Shown: positions 51,088-63,540 of the stretch, in pieces | How the letters are laid out: each line of letters opens with the position of its first letter | Numbering within the stretch: position 1 is the first letter of the stretch | Assembly (NCBI RefSeq): GCF_023343835.1 | Contig: NC_064435.1 | Coordinates: 41,812,603-41,876,602, forward strand | Reading direction: 5' to 3' | Length of the DNA stretch: 64,000 nt | From: Lagopus muta | Taxonomy: Eukaryota > Chordata > Aves > Galliformes > Phasianidae | The notes under the pieces: model-generated | Told to the model about the DNA's origin: nothing | Seen by the model: only the letters and a program-made list of their open reading frames with translations | The model's database searches: none | Translations under genes and position numbers: made by a program

Positions 51088-54000
51088 CTATGAAAATCAG
51101 TTGGTACAGCTCTCCTTCTTACGGACAAACAACTTCTATTGGGATCAGTGAGAGCAAGTCATAACAGTCCGAATAGAAGTCCTTTGCAATAAGTAATAAC
51201 TCCATGTTCATAGACCTTCTATTTGCTTCAGCTGCTTTTGTTGCTGTTGTTTGTTTTGTGTGTTGTTGTTTGGTTGGCTGGTTTTCCAAGTCAGGAAAAC
51301 AAGACCTCTGTTAGCTAAGGTCTGGAGAGAAGTTACGTTTCTATTTTTATTAGTGTTAAAAATTGCATCCTTCTTTTAGTGCAGAAAAAAGTATTTGTAA
51401 GCTATCCTTCAGTAACAATCCCTCTTGGACTAGGCAGGACTAAGGCTATTTGTAAAGCAAACAAAGAAAATCAACCTTCCAGTGCTTTAATGTGAGGGTA
51501 GGCTGCCCAGAAATATTTATCTGCATCCTGTCATCTGCACCACCATGCTGCAGTGGAGTCTGGCAAATTTAATTACAACACAACATTCTGTTTTCTCCCA
51601 AAGAGAAGAGAAATGTGATTGCCTCTTGCCCCGGGCTCTCACATTGTGCAGAGAGCTTGCCTGCACCAGCACGGGCTGGGCAAGAGCTGTGCAAGCTGCT
51701 GGTGAGCTGCCCGCAGCCCTGTCTGTGTTCTGGCACAGCTACCAGCCCTGCTCCTGCCTGCAGTCAAAGCGTGGCGGGTGGGCTGCCGGCAGCACCTCTA
51801 TTAAATGTGTGCCACTGATGGGGCTTTCCCTGGCGAAGCATAACTGTGCTGGGCTTCAAATCAGAGTGTCTGATTTGAAGCATCAGCAGCGGAGAGGCAT
51901 CAGCCGTTGTTTCTGTCAGCAGTGAAGGTGGAAGGGTGGGAAAGAGCCTAAAGCTGATCCAGAAGAAGGCCTGCATTGATAGTGCTGTTCCTGTCTGTGT
52001 GATGTGGGATCTGTCAGCATGCCAGCAGCTCTGCTCCTTTTGAACATCTTTGAGCAAATAAGACTTCTGATTTCTGTTCCAGTTGAAATGCTTCCACTGA
52101 TTTCTTTTGGTACCACCTGCAAAATGGGATTTAAATCAGAGCCTTCAGGCAGCTGATTTTCCAGGTGTGGTACTGATTGCCAGGGCTTTGGTTCATCCAC
52201 AGAAACAGCAGTGGAATGCCACCACTGAACAGTGCACTTGACCTGAAAGCAGATCTCTGCTTCAAACATCAAAGTTCATTGAAATGATGTAACTTCCTGG
52301 CAAACAGTCTGCCTTGGTGCCTACCCATAGCCCTAGGAGGAGCGCAGCTAAACCGGCTATGAGAACAACTGAATTCCCACAGCAGTGCCTCCCATCGGTA
52401 GTGGGCACTGACTGGAGGAACCCTGCAGTGGCCTCATACCTTCTGGATATTCCCCAGGGCTGAAGAATCCTTACGGGATCACTTAAATACAACTGATGAT
52501 GGCTTTGCAGAGTGCCATGACCAGAGTGCAGTTTCTGCTCCATGTACTGCACTGAGCCTCTACCCACAGCATTTCCAAGCACTTTGTGCTGTGTGGGACT
52601 ACTTCTCAATTACATAATGAGGCTCAGAATATTTCTAGGTAGTACAACTATGACTCAAAGAATATTAAACTTTTTTATTAGTTTGAAAAGTCTTAATCTC
52701 ATTGAGAGAATGAGACGGTTGGAGCTGATAGCCACTGTTTAACTTCCAGCTTACAAAAAGCTGCTGGTTGCTGCTGAAAGTCACCGCTTCACACAGAAAT
52801 GACTGTTGAAAATCAAAATAGCAAATTACTTTCCCATGCAGAAGTAATAAGTGCATTTCATAATAGGCAGAAAAGTCTGTTAGCACATTTCTGATTCCAG
52901 AAATTTGCAGGCTAAGGAATTACCAGAGACATAAAATGCATAGATTTAGAAAGGATAAGAAATTCCAGTTACTTTTACAGTTAATAATGCAATCTGGTGG
53001 GCTTGGCCATTTTACTGGAGCCTTTTTTAAACTGAGGTAGATTTTTTATGGGTTAAAGTCACTCTTGCTGCTCCAGTTTTCTCAGTTGTCCTGGTGAGTA
53101 TATGCTTTTCCAGCATGAGAAACCTGAATTTAGATGGTCCTGAGTCAGCACAGCTACCTCCAGTCCTATCTTGAGTTTCAGTACAGCAGAGGCTGTGCAG
53201 GATAGCTGGGATGTACCAAACCCTGCTTCATGCCCTATGGCATCCCTTCTCCTTGCACAGGAAAAGGCTGATCACACAAACACCCAGCCCTTGCTCAAGA
53301 AGGCTGCACAGAGCAGGACCTGAGCACAGGTCAGGGGCAGCACAAAGCAGCCTGCTGCAGACAGCACATAACTGGCAGCAGCGTATGTAGGGTTAAATGC
53401 ATGTGCCCATTACACCTGCTGGGTTTTAAGGCTTTGTCTGCTCTCAGGAGGAAGTCACCAGGCAAGGTGTCACATGGAGTGACAGGCTGGATTCTGATCA
53501 TCCCCGATGCACACACAGGTGGTCTCAAGGGTGGTCATTCCCCTGGTTCTTTCAGTGACAACAGATACCACGCAGAGGCTACAATTCACTTTTTGTTTAC
53601 CGTCTGCAGTGGATGTTCCTCCATAGCCTTATTGTACAGAGAAAAACAATGATCACTCCATTTGTTTTAGCACCCTAAAACTCTGAGACTTTCTGTGAGC
53701 AGACCCCCTTCGGCCCCAGGGGATTTATGACACCAGGCTGCGGCCTTGCCAGTAAACCTACAGCCTGCCCTTTACAGTCAATGGGACAACTTATGATTTC
53801 ACAGCTATGGACATTAATGCATTTGCAGAATCAGGGTCTTCTCCTCCTGACCTTTCTCCCACCTCCCTGGATTTCTGGAAGTGTTTATGTGTGCGGCCAG
53901 CTGCCTGCCCAAACACCATTGAATTGACGGCCCTGAGATGAGGCTGTGTCTGAGCACCTAACTCCAAGGCAGCTTGCTGCACACCCAGGGACTGCTTTGC

Positions 54001-54986
54001 TTCCCACAAAGCCGCGGGATCTCTGTGCTTCCTCCAAGGACTGCTGATCATCTGTGCAGGAAACAGCACTCTTCCTCAGTGTCTGGCCCTTACCAAGGAA
54101 ACCATTGATCTAATGGGCAGCTCAAATTTGTCAAGTACTGATTGGATCCACCTTGGCTGGAGAGAAAGGTCTTTTATATCAATTAAATTGCGAATTTTAC
54201 ATCGAATTCAATGTCTGCCGTCTCTGAAGGCAAATATTTTCACTGAGTTTTATTCTGAAGTATAAACAGCCTTTCACAGTACTTGTTTTATTAATTTGCA
54301 GTCTTGTATTTTCTGTATGTTGACAGGATTTCTGAGTAAAGGTAACTTAGCGAGATCAGATTCTAGCGGTGATTGTGCTGCTGGTTAGTCTCCTACTTAC
54401 AGCATGTAGCCTTGTTTCACTTCTCTCCTCAAAGCGACTAAGACCCTTTGATACTGAAATAGTAATTACTCCATCATCTGTTGTTCACTTATTAATGCAG
54501 TTAGATCTCTTTAGGCATATTTTTGTCTTTTTGGTTGTTGGCTTACAGTTCACTCTGTAATTTATTTGCTGTTTTTTCCGGCCTTTTTGCAGACTAGATT
54601 CTTAATCTCAGTGCTGATGAATATAAATCCAATTTTTTGAATGTAAAAAAAGAGATTTTGTAGTTCTTTGATGTTTAGAACTACTAAACTCAAGAGACTG
54701 GAGAATGCTTATTTGTTAACTAGACTGTAAATGTTTATTGTATTACAGAGTTTTACTTGATTTGCTGAATGCATACCCAGGGCAAAGGAAAGGGTTCAGA
54801 CCTACAGGACAGATAGTCAGATCCAGGAAAATAGAGGAATGGAAGAAGATATGAGGATCCTAAGGAACAAGCAACTCAGCAGGAAATCCTGTTGCCCTCT
54901 CTTGTTGATGCACATGGTGTGTGAACTGGCAACTTGTGAGCAGAGGATTTCACTGCTATATGGGGCACTGGAATTTTGCATGCCAT

Positions 54987-55013
54987 TGCTGCTGCTGCTG
55001 CTGCTGCTGCTGC
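54987..55013. repeat. (TGC)9 microsatellite
   Basis: Nine perfect TGC units. Two overlapping plus-strand frames read through it as poly-Leu or poly-Ala, the usual artefact of such arrays. Likely length-polymorphic. Confidence 0.95.
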
Positions 55014-56687
55014 GAAGATGACATGGGAAACAAACAGAAAAAGTCCAGAACTGAAAAGGGCAAAGATGGGGCCAGGACAAGCCTTTCAGAGGATGTGTCT
55101 CCTTAGCTTTATCAAAGAGAAGGTTGAAAAGCGACTTGATCACGCTGAGGAGTACCCTCACAAAAAAGAAAACAAATCCAAAATCTTTTTAATAGACCAT
55201 AACTTAAGACAAGAAAGTAGAATAAGGAGTGAGGCTGATTGTTCTTGGCTGTGTAAGCTGGTCTCAAACTCTAGTTTCATTTGAGCCCCAGCTAATGGAA
55301 GAGCCAAGAACTATGAAGTTATCTTCTCTTTCACTTTGATGATTTTGTATTCAGAGTGAATATTTCCCAAGCAGAGATGGAATCATAGCAACAGTTTATC
55401 GGTGGATGTTTATTGCTTTTGGTTTATTGCTGGTAGGAGTTTCCACCTACACTACAATCAAGCATGCAGAAGCTCCAGCATAGTAGGATACTGCTTGCAG
55501 AAAATGCTATTGCTTTCGGCTTCTCTGCTAAGAGATGACCTATAGAAGAGTATTTCTGTGCTTATTTTCTTATTATAAGAAAAATAAGCTTGTTGTGGAG
55601 CCATACTTGATGGGCTGCAGCTTGTGGTGCTCTCTTTTTTTTCTTAAAAAGAATGATATGTAATGCGCAGTCAGTGACTTTGCTATTGAGCCAAGTGATT
55701 TTCTTTGCTTCACAAGCACAAGTGGGTCAGATGCACTGCAAAATAATTACTGCCTATCCTTTTCTTACAGAGTTTAAGCCAATACTGGAAATTCAAAAGG
55801 AGCATAAAAATTCTCACTGTCCTTACACTTGTAGTTTAAAACTTCGCAGATATGTCAGTAGTTGATCCTGTTTAAAAATTTCTTTAATGATCCCTTGAAT
55901 CTTGAGGCTTGGGGTACACATCAGCTGGGAGTTGGGCTGGGCCTGGCATTATGAAAGGATATTTTCTCTGATCTATCAATCTACAAACACCAGAAAAAAG
56001 TAGGGCTCAAACTTATGCATGGCACTGTACTTCAAAGTAGTTTGAAAATCCTGCTGCACAGAAAAAGTCAAGTCAGGCCCTTCTTGTTTAGTTAGTTTAA
56101 TATCCATCAGCTTTGTAAAGTTTAGTCCTCATAATTTTAGCATGGACAACTGATACATCAGGTTAGATGCTGCAATAAACCATTCATTATTGGCTCAGCT
56201 TTATTCCAGCCAACACTTGGAGGTGTTCATAACTTTCTGAGCAATCTGCTGGTACTCTGTGCATCTTTGATCAGCACAGTGTGAGGCAGGGACTCAGTAT
56301 GGAGTGAGAGAGGGCCAGTGTGAAACATCTGGAAGCAAGGTCAACAAGGAGAAGGTTCCTGTGAGGGTCTTGAATGTATACCTGCAGCTAGGTGAGGAAT
56401 ATGGATTTTATTATTAGGTCCTTTTTCTTGTTTGAATGGGTCAGGGAATACTAGAAGTTTGCTAGTCGCATTTGTATCTATCTCTTAAAGTTTCAAAATA
56501 TTCAGGTGAATTGCATCCAAAACTTTCAAGGCTTGAATTCTTCCTCAGTGCTTTGTTTCATCTTTGCTTTCCTACTCATGTGGAACTTCTGGTGCAAGGC
56601 TCTAAAGGGGACCATGTAGTTGTAAGCACTTCTAAAACAGGCATGAAAATTATGGCTAAAAAACAAGTTAAGGACCAAAATGCTCTC

Positions 56688-56725
56688 GTTTGTTGTTTTT
56701 TTTTTTGTTGTTGTTTGTTTTTTTT
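56688..56725. repeat. T/GTT-rich simple tract
   Basis: A mix of GTT units and long T-runs. No neighbouring retroposon recognised. Confidence 0.8.
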
Positions 56726-58664
56726 AATCACAGTTCTTACGGATTAGTAGAAAAAAAGGACTTGGAGAAGGTTGCTTTAGTAACCAATGCTTTAGAACTT
56801 CAACAACCCTAATTTCCCTGCCTGTAAAATGAGCATTTACCTTCCTCTTGGGCTGCCCAGCAAATCAAGTAGTTTAGGCCTTTGAAAAGCTGACAGAGGC
56901 ATTGGCAAAGCACGTTATAGTTTGCAGCTAGCATCGCTGTGGTTTTTTTTCCTCTCCATTTCACAAAACAAGAACCACTTCAGTTACATCAATACACCAG
57001 TCACCCAGTACAAATTAACTCCAAAAAGATTTGAATAATTCAGAGCCATTTGCTGCGTGGACAAGCTGTGAATGGAGAAGGTCCGATCCATAAACAGCTT
57101 TGACTGCCCCTCCTCTCTCTGCCTTGCAGAGCTGCCACATTGAGTTACATTTGCTGCACTTCATGAGAAGGAGAGAAAGCAGCTGTGAGGCCAAGCTTTG
57201 ATGGCCAGCGGTACTGCTTTAGCTTGGTTCTGCCAGATTTCATTTACAGCAGGTTGCTTTCTTCTGTTGCATGCAACTTGCTGCACATTAGCAGTGCAGG
57301 CGGCCCAGAGCCCATTGTCCAGTCATGCTTGCAGAGGAACACAGCAGGTCCTCAGGCCACATCACAGTTGGGCTGGGTGGAGATTCTCACAGGACAGTGC
57401 CTTCTTGACCCTGTGGAGCACAGCCCAGCCCAACTCTTCTATGTGTTGTGTCTATAGCCTGTGCGAGCTACCGAGACACTTAACGTAGCAAATATGAGCT
57501 TCTGAGAGGGACAAAAACATGAAGGAGTGAGCTATTTCTATACCTCACAAAGGTGACATTCGTTATGTGTTCCATTTTCCTCTCTCCTCCATATGCACAG
57601 CCACACACACACAAAGTAAGGGAGAAAAAAACAATCAAAAAGCCACGAGGACCACATACTTGGAGGAAGGAGCCTATGAAACAAGGTCCTGAAAAGCATT
57701 TGTCATGCCTGTTTCTCATGCAGCCTGTGCTTTTAGATTTATAAATGTACCTAGCTGAGACCACTTCTCTTGTGCCATGCTCTCTTAGCAGCCAGCACAG
57801 AAACAAAAATACAGATCATAGCAGAGACTGGGCATATGTTTTAATACAAGTCCTCTCTCACACTAGAATTTGATCACCTTCAGGAGGCGTGGGGATGTGA
57901 AATCACACTATAACTCTTCTTTCCTTTTTAATTTTTAGTCTCCATGCTGTATTTTAACATATGACTTTGTCTTTTACAAATAGCATTTCTTTTTTCAAAT
58001 GTGAAACGCATGTGAGTAGGAAGACCTCATTACTGAGCCAGGATCACTGAGTAGTTGCAAAGTTGAATAATTAAAGTTCACTTTGGGCATTGCTGCAAAT
58101 AAAACCTTTGCACCTCAGTACCTTTGCACTGAAAATCAGCAATATTCTCATCATTAAAGTAGACTTCATGGAAAGTGTTTTGCATTATTTGTATCACTTC
58201 AGAGGAGTGCTCAAATTACTGAACCACAAATTTTCAGTATCCAGCTTGCGTTGTGACTGTACACAACAAAACCTATTCGAGGTGCTGAGAAGCAGCACTG
58301 CCTCTTTGCAGCACTTCAGTGTGCAGTGCTTCCCATCCAACTGGGTTTCCTCGCTGCAGAGCAGGCTTCATGCAGCCAGGAACAAGTGTTTGGCTGAGTG
58401 AACAGGAGGGGTCCTCTACTGATTTGCTTTTTCAATATCAAGTAATATTGATATTCACAAAAAAATGTGAAATCTTTAAGATTGTCTCTCCTGAATTTCC
58501 ATCACAACAGTGTTTGTTCTTAAGCACAGTTGCCTTGGTATATCTGGATGGAAGTTTACTCTGCAGAAATAGAAGGCTGTAAAAACTCAGACGAATGAGT
58601 GATATCTTTCTGTACAAGGACTAAAGCTATGGGAAGGATTTTTGAAGTACACTGATCACTCCTG

Positions 58665-58713
58665 CAAAAAACAACAACAACAACAACCACCAAAAAAAAC
58701 CAACAACAAAAAG
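58665..58713. repeat. AAC-rich simple tract
   Basis: AAC units with an A-run and ACC interruptions over about 49 bases. Confidence 0.85.
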
Positions 58714-59362
58714 TATTTAAAGACATGTACGACTGTAAATCATTAGAGATTTCTGTTTAAGGACTGAGAAAGAGGGAGGTGATATTCCTAAGGCTCTCTG
58801 GTGTTTGTGGAGATCAGCACCCTGCTGCCTCTCAAGTAGCTCTCTGCTCTCCCCCAGAGGGATCCATTCAGGGCACTTAGGCCACTGAATGCCAAGACCC
58901 AAAAGCAACAGGCTCTGTAGGCAGAGGAAAGGGAGCCCCTGTCTTACACACCAGTGTGGTGCCCCTTTGCTATCCATAGAGCAATCTGATTTTTGTAAGA
59001 AATTATAAACAAATGTCATGAAAGGCAAAATGTCTTTTTTAAAACAACTTCTCAAAGAAACCATATAATTTTTAATTCTATATGTAGTAAGTTATTTGTA
59101 CCTGAGCTTCAAATTAAGGTATAGGAGTTTTTTGACATTTGTCCAGCTATGTTCATGCAACAAAAATATTCCTTCTGGTGCTACATTTGAGTCTGGGCTG
59201 GACATAAACTCCACAGTCATTAAATCACTAAAAAACCCTGACGTAATTGAGATTTGAAAACCATTGTTTCTTATAATAAAGCTCCTTAAGTATATGCTTT
59301 ATACCTCTTACTAAAACTCTAGTTTGCATAGCTCTCATACAAACAATTAACATTCTGCTTAA

Positions 59363-59575
59363 AATCACAAAATCATTAAGGTTGGAAAAGACCACTGAGA
59401 TCCCCCAGTCCAACCATAAGCCATCCTCACCATGCCCACTAATCACGTCCCTCAGTGCCACATCCACACGGTTTCTTGAGCACCTCCAGGGATGGAGGCT
59501 CTACCACCTCTCTGGGCAGCCTGTTCCATGGCACGGCCACTCTTTCTGAAAATAAGTTTTTCCCCATATCCAAAC
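59363..59575 (-). mobile_element. CR1 3' end fragment
   Basis: Minus-strand CR1: AAAATCACAAAATCATTAAG at the left (decayed octamer tail), then GGTTGGAAAAGACCACTGAG, TCCAACCATAAGCC, and TCTCTGGGCAGCCTGTTCCA. The tail with AAAATCATTAAGGTTGG suggests a different subfamily from the 49.9-kb copy. Confidence 0.93.
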
Positions 59576-59682
59576 TGGGTCACTTACTAAGACTTATGGG
59601 CACATAAATTCAGCATTTTACTCAAAAAAACTTTTCAGCCTTAGCATATGAGATTTCTCCATTTTGTTTCCTTTGTCATGCT

Positions 59683-59735
59683 ACAGAATCATGCAACAAC
59701 AGAATTGTAGGGACTGGAAGCAACAGTTAAGGAAT
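59683..59735 (-). mobile_element. Possible decayed CR1 tail
   Basis: CAGAATCATGCAACAACAGA then ATTGTAGGGACTGGAAGCAA resembles a worn CR1 3' end on the minus strand. Short and weak. Confidence 0.35.
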
Positions 59736-60189
59736 ATGTAGGTTTTTTCACGGTTTAATATTGGCAAAACTAAGTACCTAATAGAAATCCAATACTACTG
59801 ACATACCAAAAACTTTTTTCCTTGATCAAACGAATCCTATCCACAGTTGTTTAACACATCATACAGCATATGAAGAACAGTACCATATCAGGATTATCCA
59901 GCCTTTTTCTACTCAGTAGAATAATAAATACTAACACAATGAGAGGATATAGTACCAATAGATAAGTATATAACACAGAAAATGCGTATGTCACATCCAT
60001 TGTACAGCTGCACATTGATGATTTTTTTCAATATTAATTATTGTTAAATAGAAAAATGCAGGAAGGTACTGTTAGTCTCCTCACTGGATCAAGGCAGAAT
60101 TGACTGTATCTGCTGTAGTTCATGGCAGTTCTCATCAACATCTCCTTAAAGCAGCCTACTGAAGCTACACAACTCCCTCAGACACTCAC

Positions 60190-61170
60190 CATTTGAGAGC
60201 TTTAGCTCACAACCTTTCTTGCACCAATTTAAAGCTACTGCTCTTTTTCGCTATATTTGAAGAGGTTATTTCCTTCCTCTATGTACTTGAAAATTGTAAT
60301 AATTCCTTCCCTCCCACTCCCAAGTTTTTTTCTTTAATTCAAATAATATACTTTTTAAGAAGGTCTTTTCTTCTTAGGTTATATTCTTTACAAGGAAGAA
60401 CATGTTCTGCTCTGGATGCTCTCCAAGTGTGCCACGTTGCTCTTGAAGTACAATATCCAAAACCGGGCAGAATGCTCCAGCTGAGGTTTGATCAATGATG
60501 GGTAGAAAAAGAATTTCCCATGTGCCTTGATATTTCTGTCTGTCTCCCACTCTAATGAGATGGAAGGGGAGCGTTGGCAACAGCACAGTTGAGATTTGCG
60601 TTTAGCTATATGCCCAAGATGCATGTGGAAAAGACTTCACCACTTGTCCTTTATACTCTATGGGAAGCAAGCAACAAATTGGATCCTATTTATCCTTATT
60701 GTATCCCAACTAGTATTTTTAAGCCATTTTGTCTGGATCTTTTAAATTCTGATTTAACCCTTGTGCACACTTGCAGTTCCTTCCTCCTCAAGTCACCCCA
60801 GATTTTAAGCTCATTTAGAAGGCCTAAATCAGAGACCAAATGGATCGGCATTAAATCAGCCAGGATATCTCCAGTGCTCCATCACAGCTTAACAGCCTGT
60901 TTCAATGTCCGCAGATGGCTTGACATTTTCCACAAAGAATCAGTAGAAGTCAATATTCATTAACTTGCAGTTCCTTCTATTACTATAGTAGACTTCTGTG
61001 TTCTTCCTAGGAATTGGCATCAGAATGGTCAGTCTACAGCTACCACAACAATCTATTTTTCATATTTCTGTGGGAGCGATCTCATTTTGACTTGTCCAGA
61101 ACTTTATCCATCTTCAGTAATACCCACATCATTCTAACATGGCTCTAGTCAGTTTAAGTGTTCCAGGCCC
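60190..61170 (-). mobile_element. Ancient CR1/L3-like LINE relic
   Basis: On the minus strand at 60374-60586 a decayed translation includes KPQLEHSARFWILYFKSN, alignable with the CR1 block [13 protein letters not shown]. To the left, AATTTAAAGCTACTGCTC fits the reverse-complement CR1/L3 3' UTR. To the right, AATGGTCAGTCTACAGCTAC resembles the polymerase segment in reverse. The relic is heavily mutated, so it is much older than the other copies, and its boundaries are approximate. Confidence 0.6.
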
Positions 61171-63540
61171 AGCTAGCTATTTAGTATTTAACGTATTTAA
61201 CATAGTATTTAAGTATTTAACGTAGGTTCAAAGTACTTAAATGTCTTCTTACTCTTGGAGATCTGCACATGAACAGAAAGCTGATTTTACACAACATTCT
61301 GAAGCAGTCGTACAAGAACTGTACACTAGTTAAGAAGTTGTGTTTGACTTTCTGAAAATTCAGCGTGTGCCTACAAAGGACACAAAATACTGGTAGCACA
61401 GTATGCTTCCATATTTTAGGTGTATCTAGCAAGTTATTAGTGAGCAAAGGGCACAACATAAAAGATTGGCATCTGAAAGAAGAGCTCAACAGCACTCTTA
61501 AGTTTTGATCAGATCATCCTTGCAAAAATCAGCCTTCAGATTAAACTGAACACTGTTCTGAAAGCAGAAATCCTGTTGTTTATTGCCAGATCTATAGCTT
61601 ATTGATGAGAGCAAAGAGATTTGTTATCCCCTAGCTTGTCCTCCCACCATACTCATTGATCTAACAGCTGTGTTACCACTCCTATTTCTTGTTTCCTACA
61701 ATGACTGTTGTCTGTAGCAGTTCCACCAGTTCAGCCCTTTGCTCTAGTCACGACAGAATTAAGACTGGGTATGTTAACAGGAGTCACAGATAACATCAGA
61801 ACTCAGTTTTAACTCTGTAATCACTGAAAAGCTCTGCTTTACCTGTTTAATAAGGTAAAGAGATAAGGTCAGCACAAGTCCCTATAGACCATTCCCGCAC
61901 CCCTGTTACATGGCTGCCCTGCATCCCTCCCTGCAGGTGACCCTCTGATACTGGTGGAAGCCCGATGGAACAGCAGCTGCAGGATGCTCGGGATCCAGGG
62001 AGCAGGCAGAGCAAGACGTAAGTATTAAGCAGTGCCACCTAGTGTAGTGCGGGGACTCCTTCACAGGGAAGGAAGCCGCCTTCAGGCATTGTTTATCCCT
62101 TAACGGGGCGAGAAGAACGGTGCTAAACCCACAGGCGGGCTTTAACAATAAATAAGAGCAAGAGATACCAGAACGGCTTTGTGCCTTCAGAATTCTGCCT
62201 TATCTGTACCCTGGATACCCAGGTAGCCCTCTTTTTGTTTTCGGATCTTTGCCATAAAGCGTGTGGGGGAAGGACATCTGCATAAGCCTCTCCCTAGATT
62301 GGAGCATCCCTACTGCAGGATTAAGGGCCCTATTTCAGCAGTGCAATGACAGATGGCAAGAACTTGGTTGGAGGGAGCTACCGAACCAATTTGTGAGCAG
62401 CACCTGCTAAAAGCAAGGCTTTTAGGCAGGCTCCAGCTAGATTGGAAGCCCCTGGTAGTATAAACTTCCACTAGTGAAGCAGAAGAACCACTACAGAAGG
62501 AGTGAATATGCTCCCTGATAGTTTTGCACATTACCCATCCTATTCAGAGCTCTAGGTGATAAACTCTTATAGCTCTGCACAGTGATAAGCTCTCCATCTT
62601 TCTTGTTAGAATTCAGAGTTGCAACATAGTTCAAGGACAAAAAATGCGGATAACCTATTGCATAGAAATAGCATCAGTTGCTGTTGAGAGACAGTGGGTA
62701 CATAACAACGTCAAATATCCCACATAGGTCAGTGACAATTTCTGCAATGGAACAACCTTTGTGAAAGCAGAGTGTGTTCCGCTCAGCCAGAACCGGATAT
62801 CAGCAGCATTTCCCGAGGCTGTTCTAAAAAGATTGAACCAAACAGAGCTACAGCCAGGTGAGATGGATAACCAGAGCTCCTGACTGCTCCAAGATCACTG
62901 CATCACCAGGCAGCTCATCCAGTTCTACGCAACAAAGCCCTACCCTCTCCATGACCCAGTCTCCTTAGCCCTAGAGCAGCTCCTCCCTTAAGTAAGCTGC
63001 TTGTTAGCCTTATCTCATCAGCTGGGAGACAGCTGATTAGTTACAGGTAGGGACTAAGCCCATCTCCTTAAAGTCCCATCTCACATGTTACCAGATGAGT
63101 ACATACATATATATAATTTTTTAGTAAACCTAGGGAGAATGCTAGTCTTCCTAAGCACTACCTAGACAATTACAAGTTACTAAGAAACCAGATGAAACTT
63201 TGTGACCTGTGTTATGCAGAACAATGGATTAGCTGAGAAATTGGCTTCTGCCTTCTTAAACCCCATGAATGCATTTGGTTTGAGCAGCATGAGAAGTGCT
63301 TTTGAGTTGTAAAACTACATGCCCTAATAGAAGTGAATATTATTGTCACAAAGAAACTGTCTCCTTAAGGGAAATTTTTTCTTTGAAAATGGTTGTTTAT
63401 AGATACAGGCAAATTAAACACTTCTCAGTTTGGGTTTCTGAGGTAATCACCTCTGCAGGTAAATGTAGCTGTAAGTCTGTCATTGTTTACAAAACAAATT
63501 GGAAGTGTACTGAAAAGTAAAAAGCCAGTGGCAGTGTGTG
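61171..63540. other. Noncoding stretch
   Basis: No gene recognised. An imperfect tandem array of GTATTTAAC-like units occupies about 61183-61225. A small CpG-richer spot lies near 62040-62140. Confidence 0.55.
61183..61225. repeat. Imperfect GTATTTAAC tandem repeat
   Basis: Four spaced variants of the 9-base unit within about 43 bases, adjoining the right edge of the old CR1 relic. Confidence 0.65.

Larger units (their letters stand above)
51088..59362. other. Long noncoding stretch
   Basis: Eight kilobases without a named gene. Holds GTT-rich sequence (about 51240-51275), a possible ancient repeat at about 53745-53960, the (TGC)9 microsatellite at 54987-55013, a T/GTT tract at 56688-56725 and an AAC-rich tract at 58665-58713. 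Small GC-rich pockets lie near 51640-51800 and 57060-57480, both without obvious exons. Confidence 0.5.
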
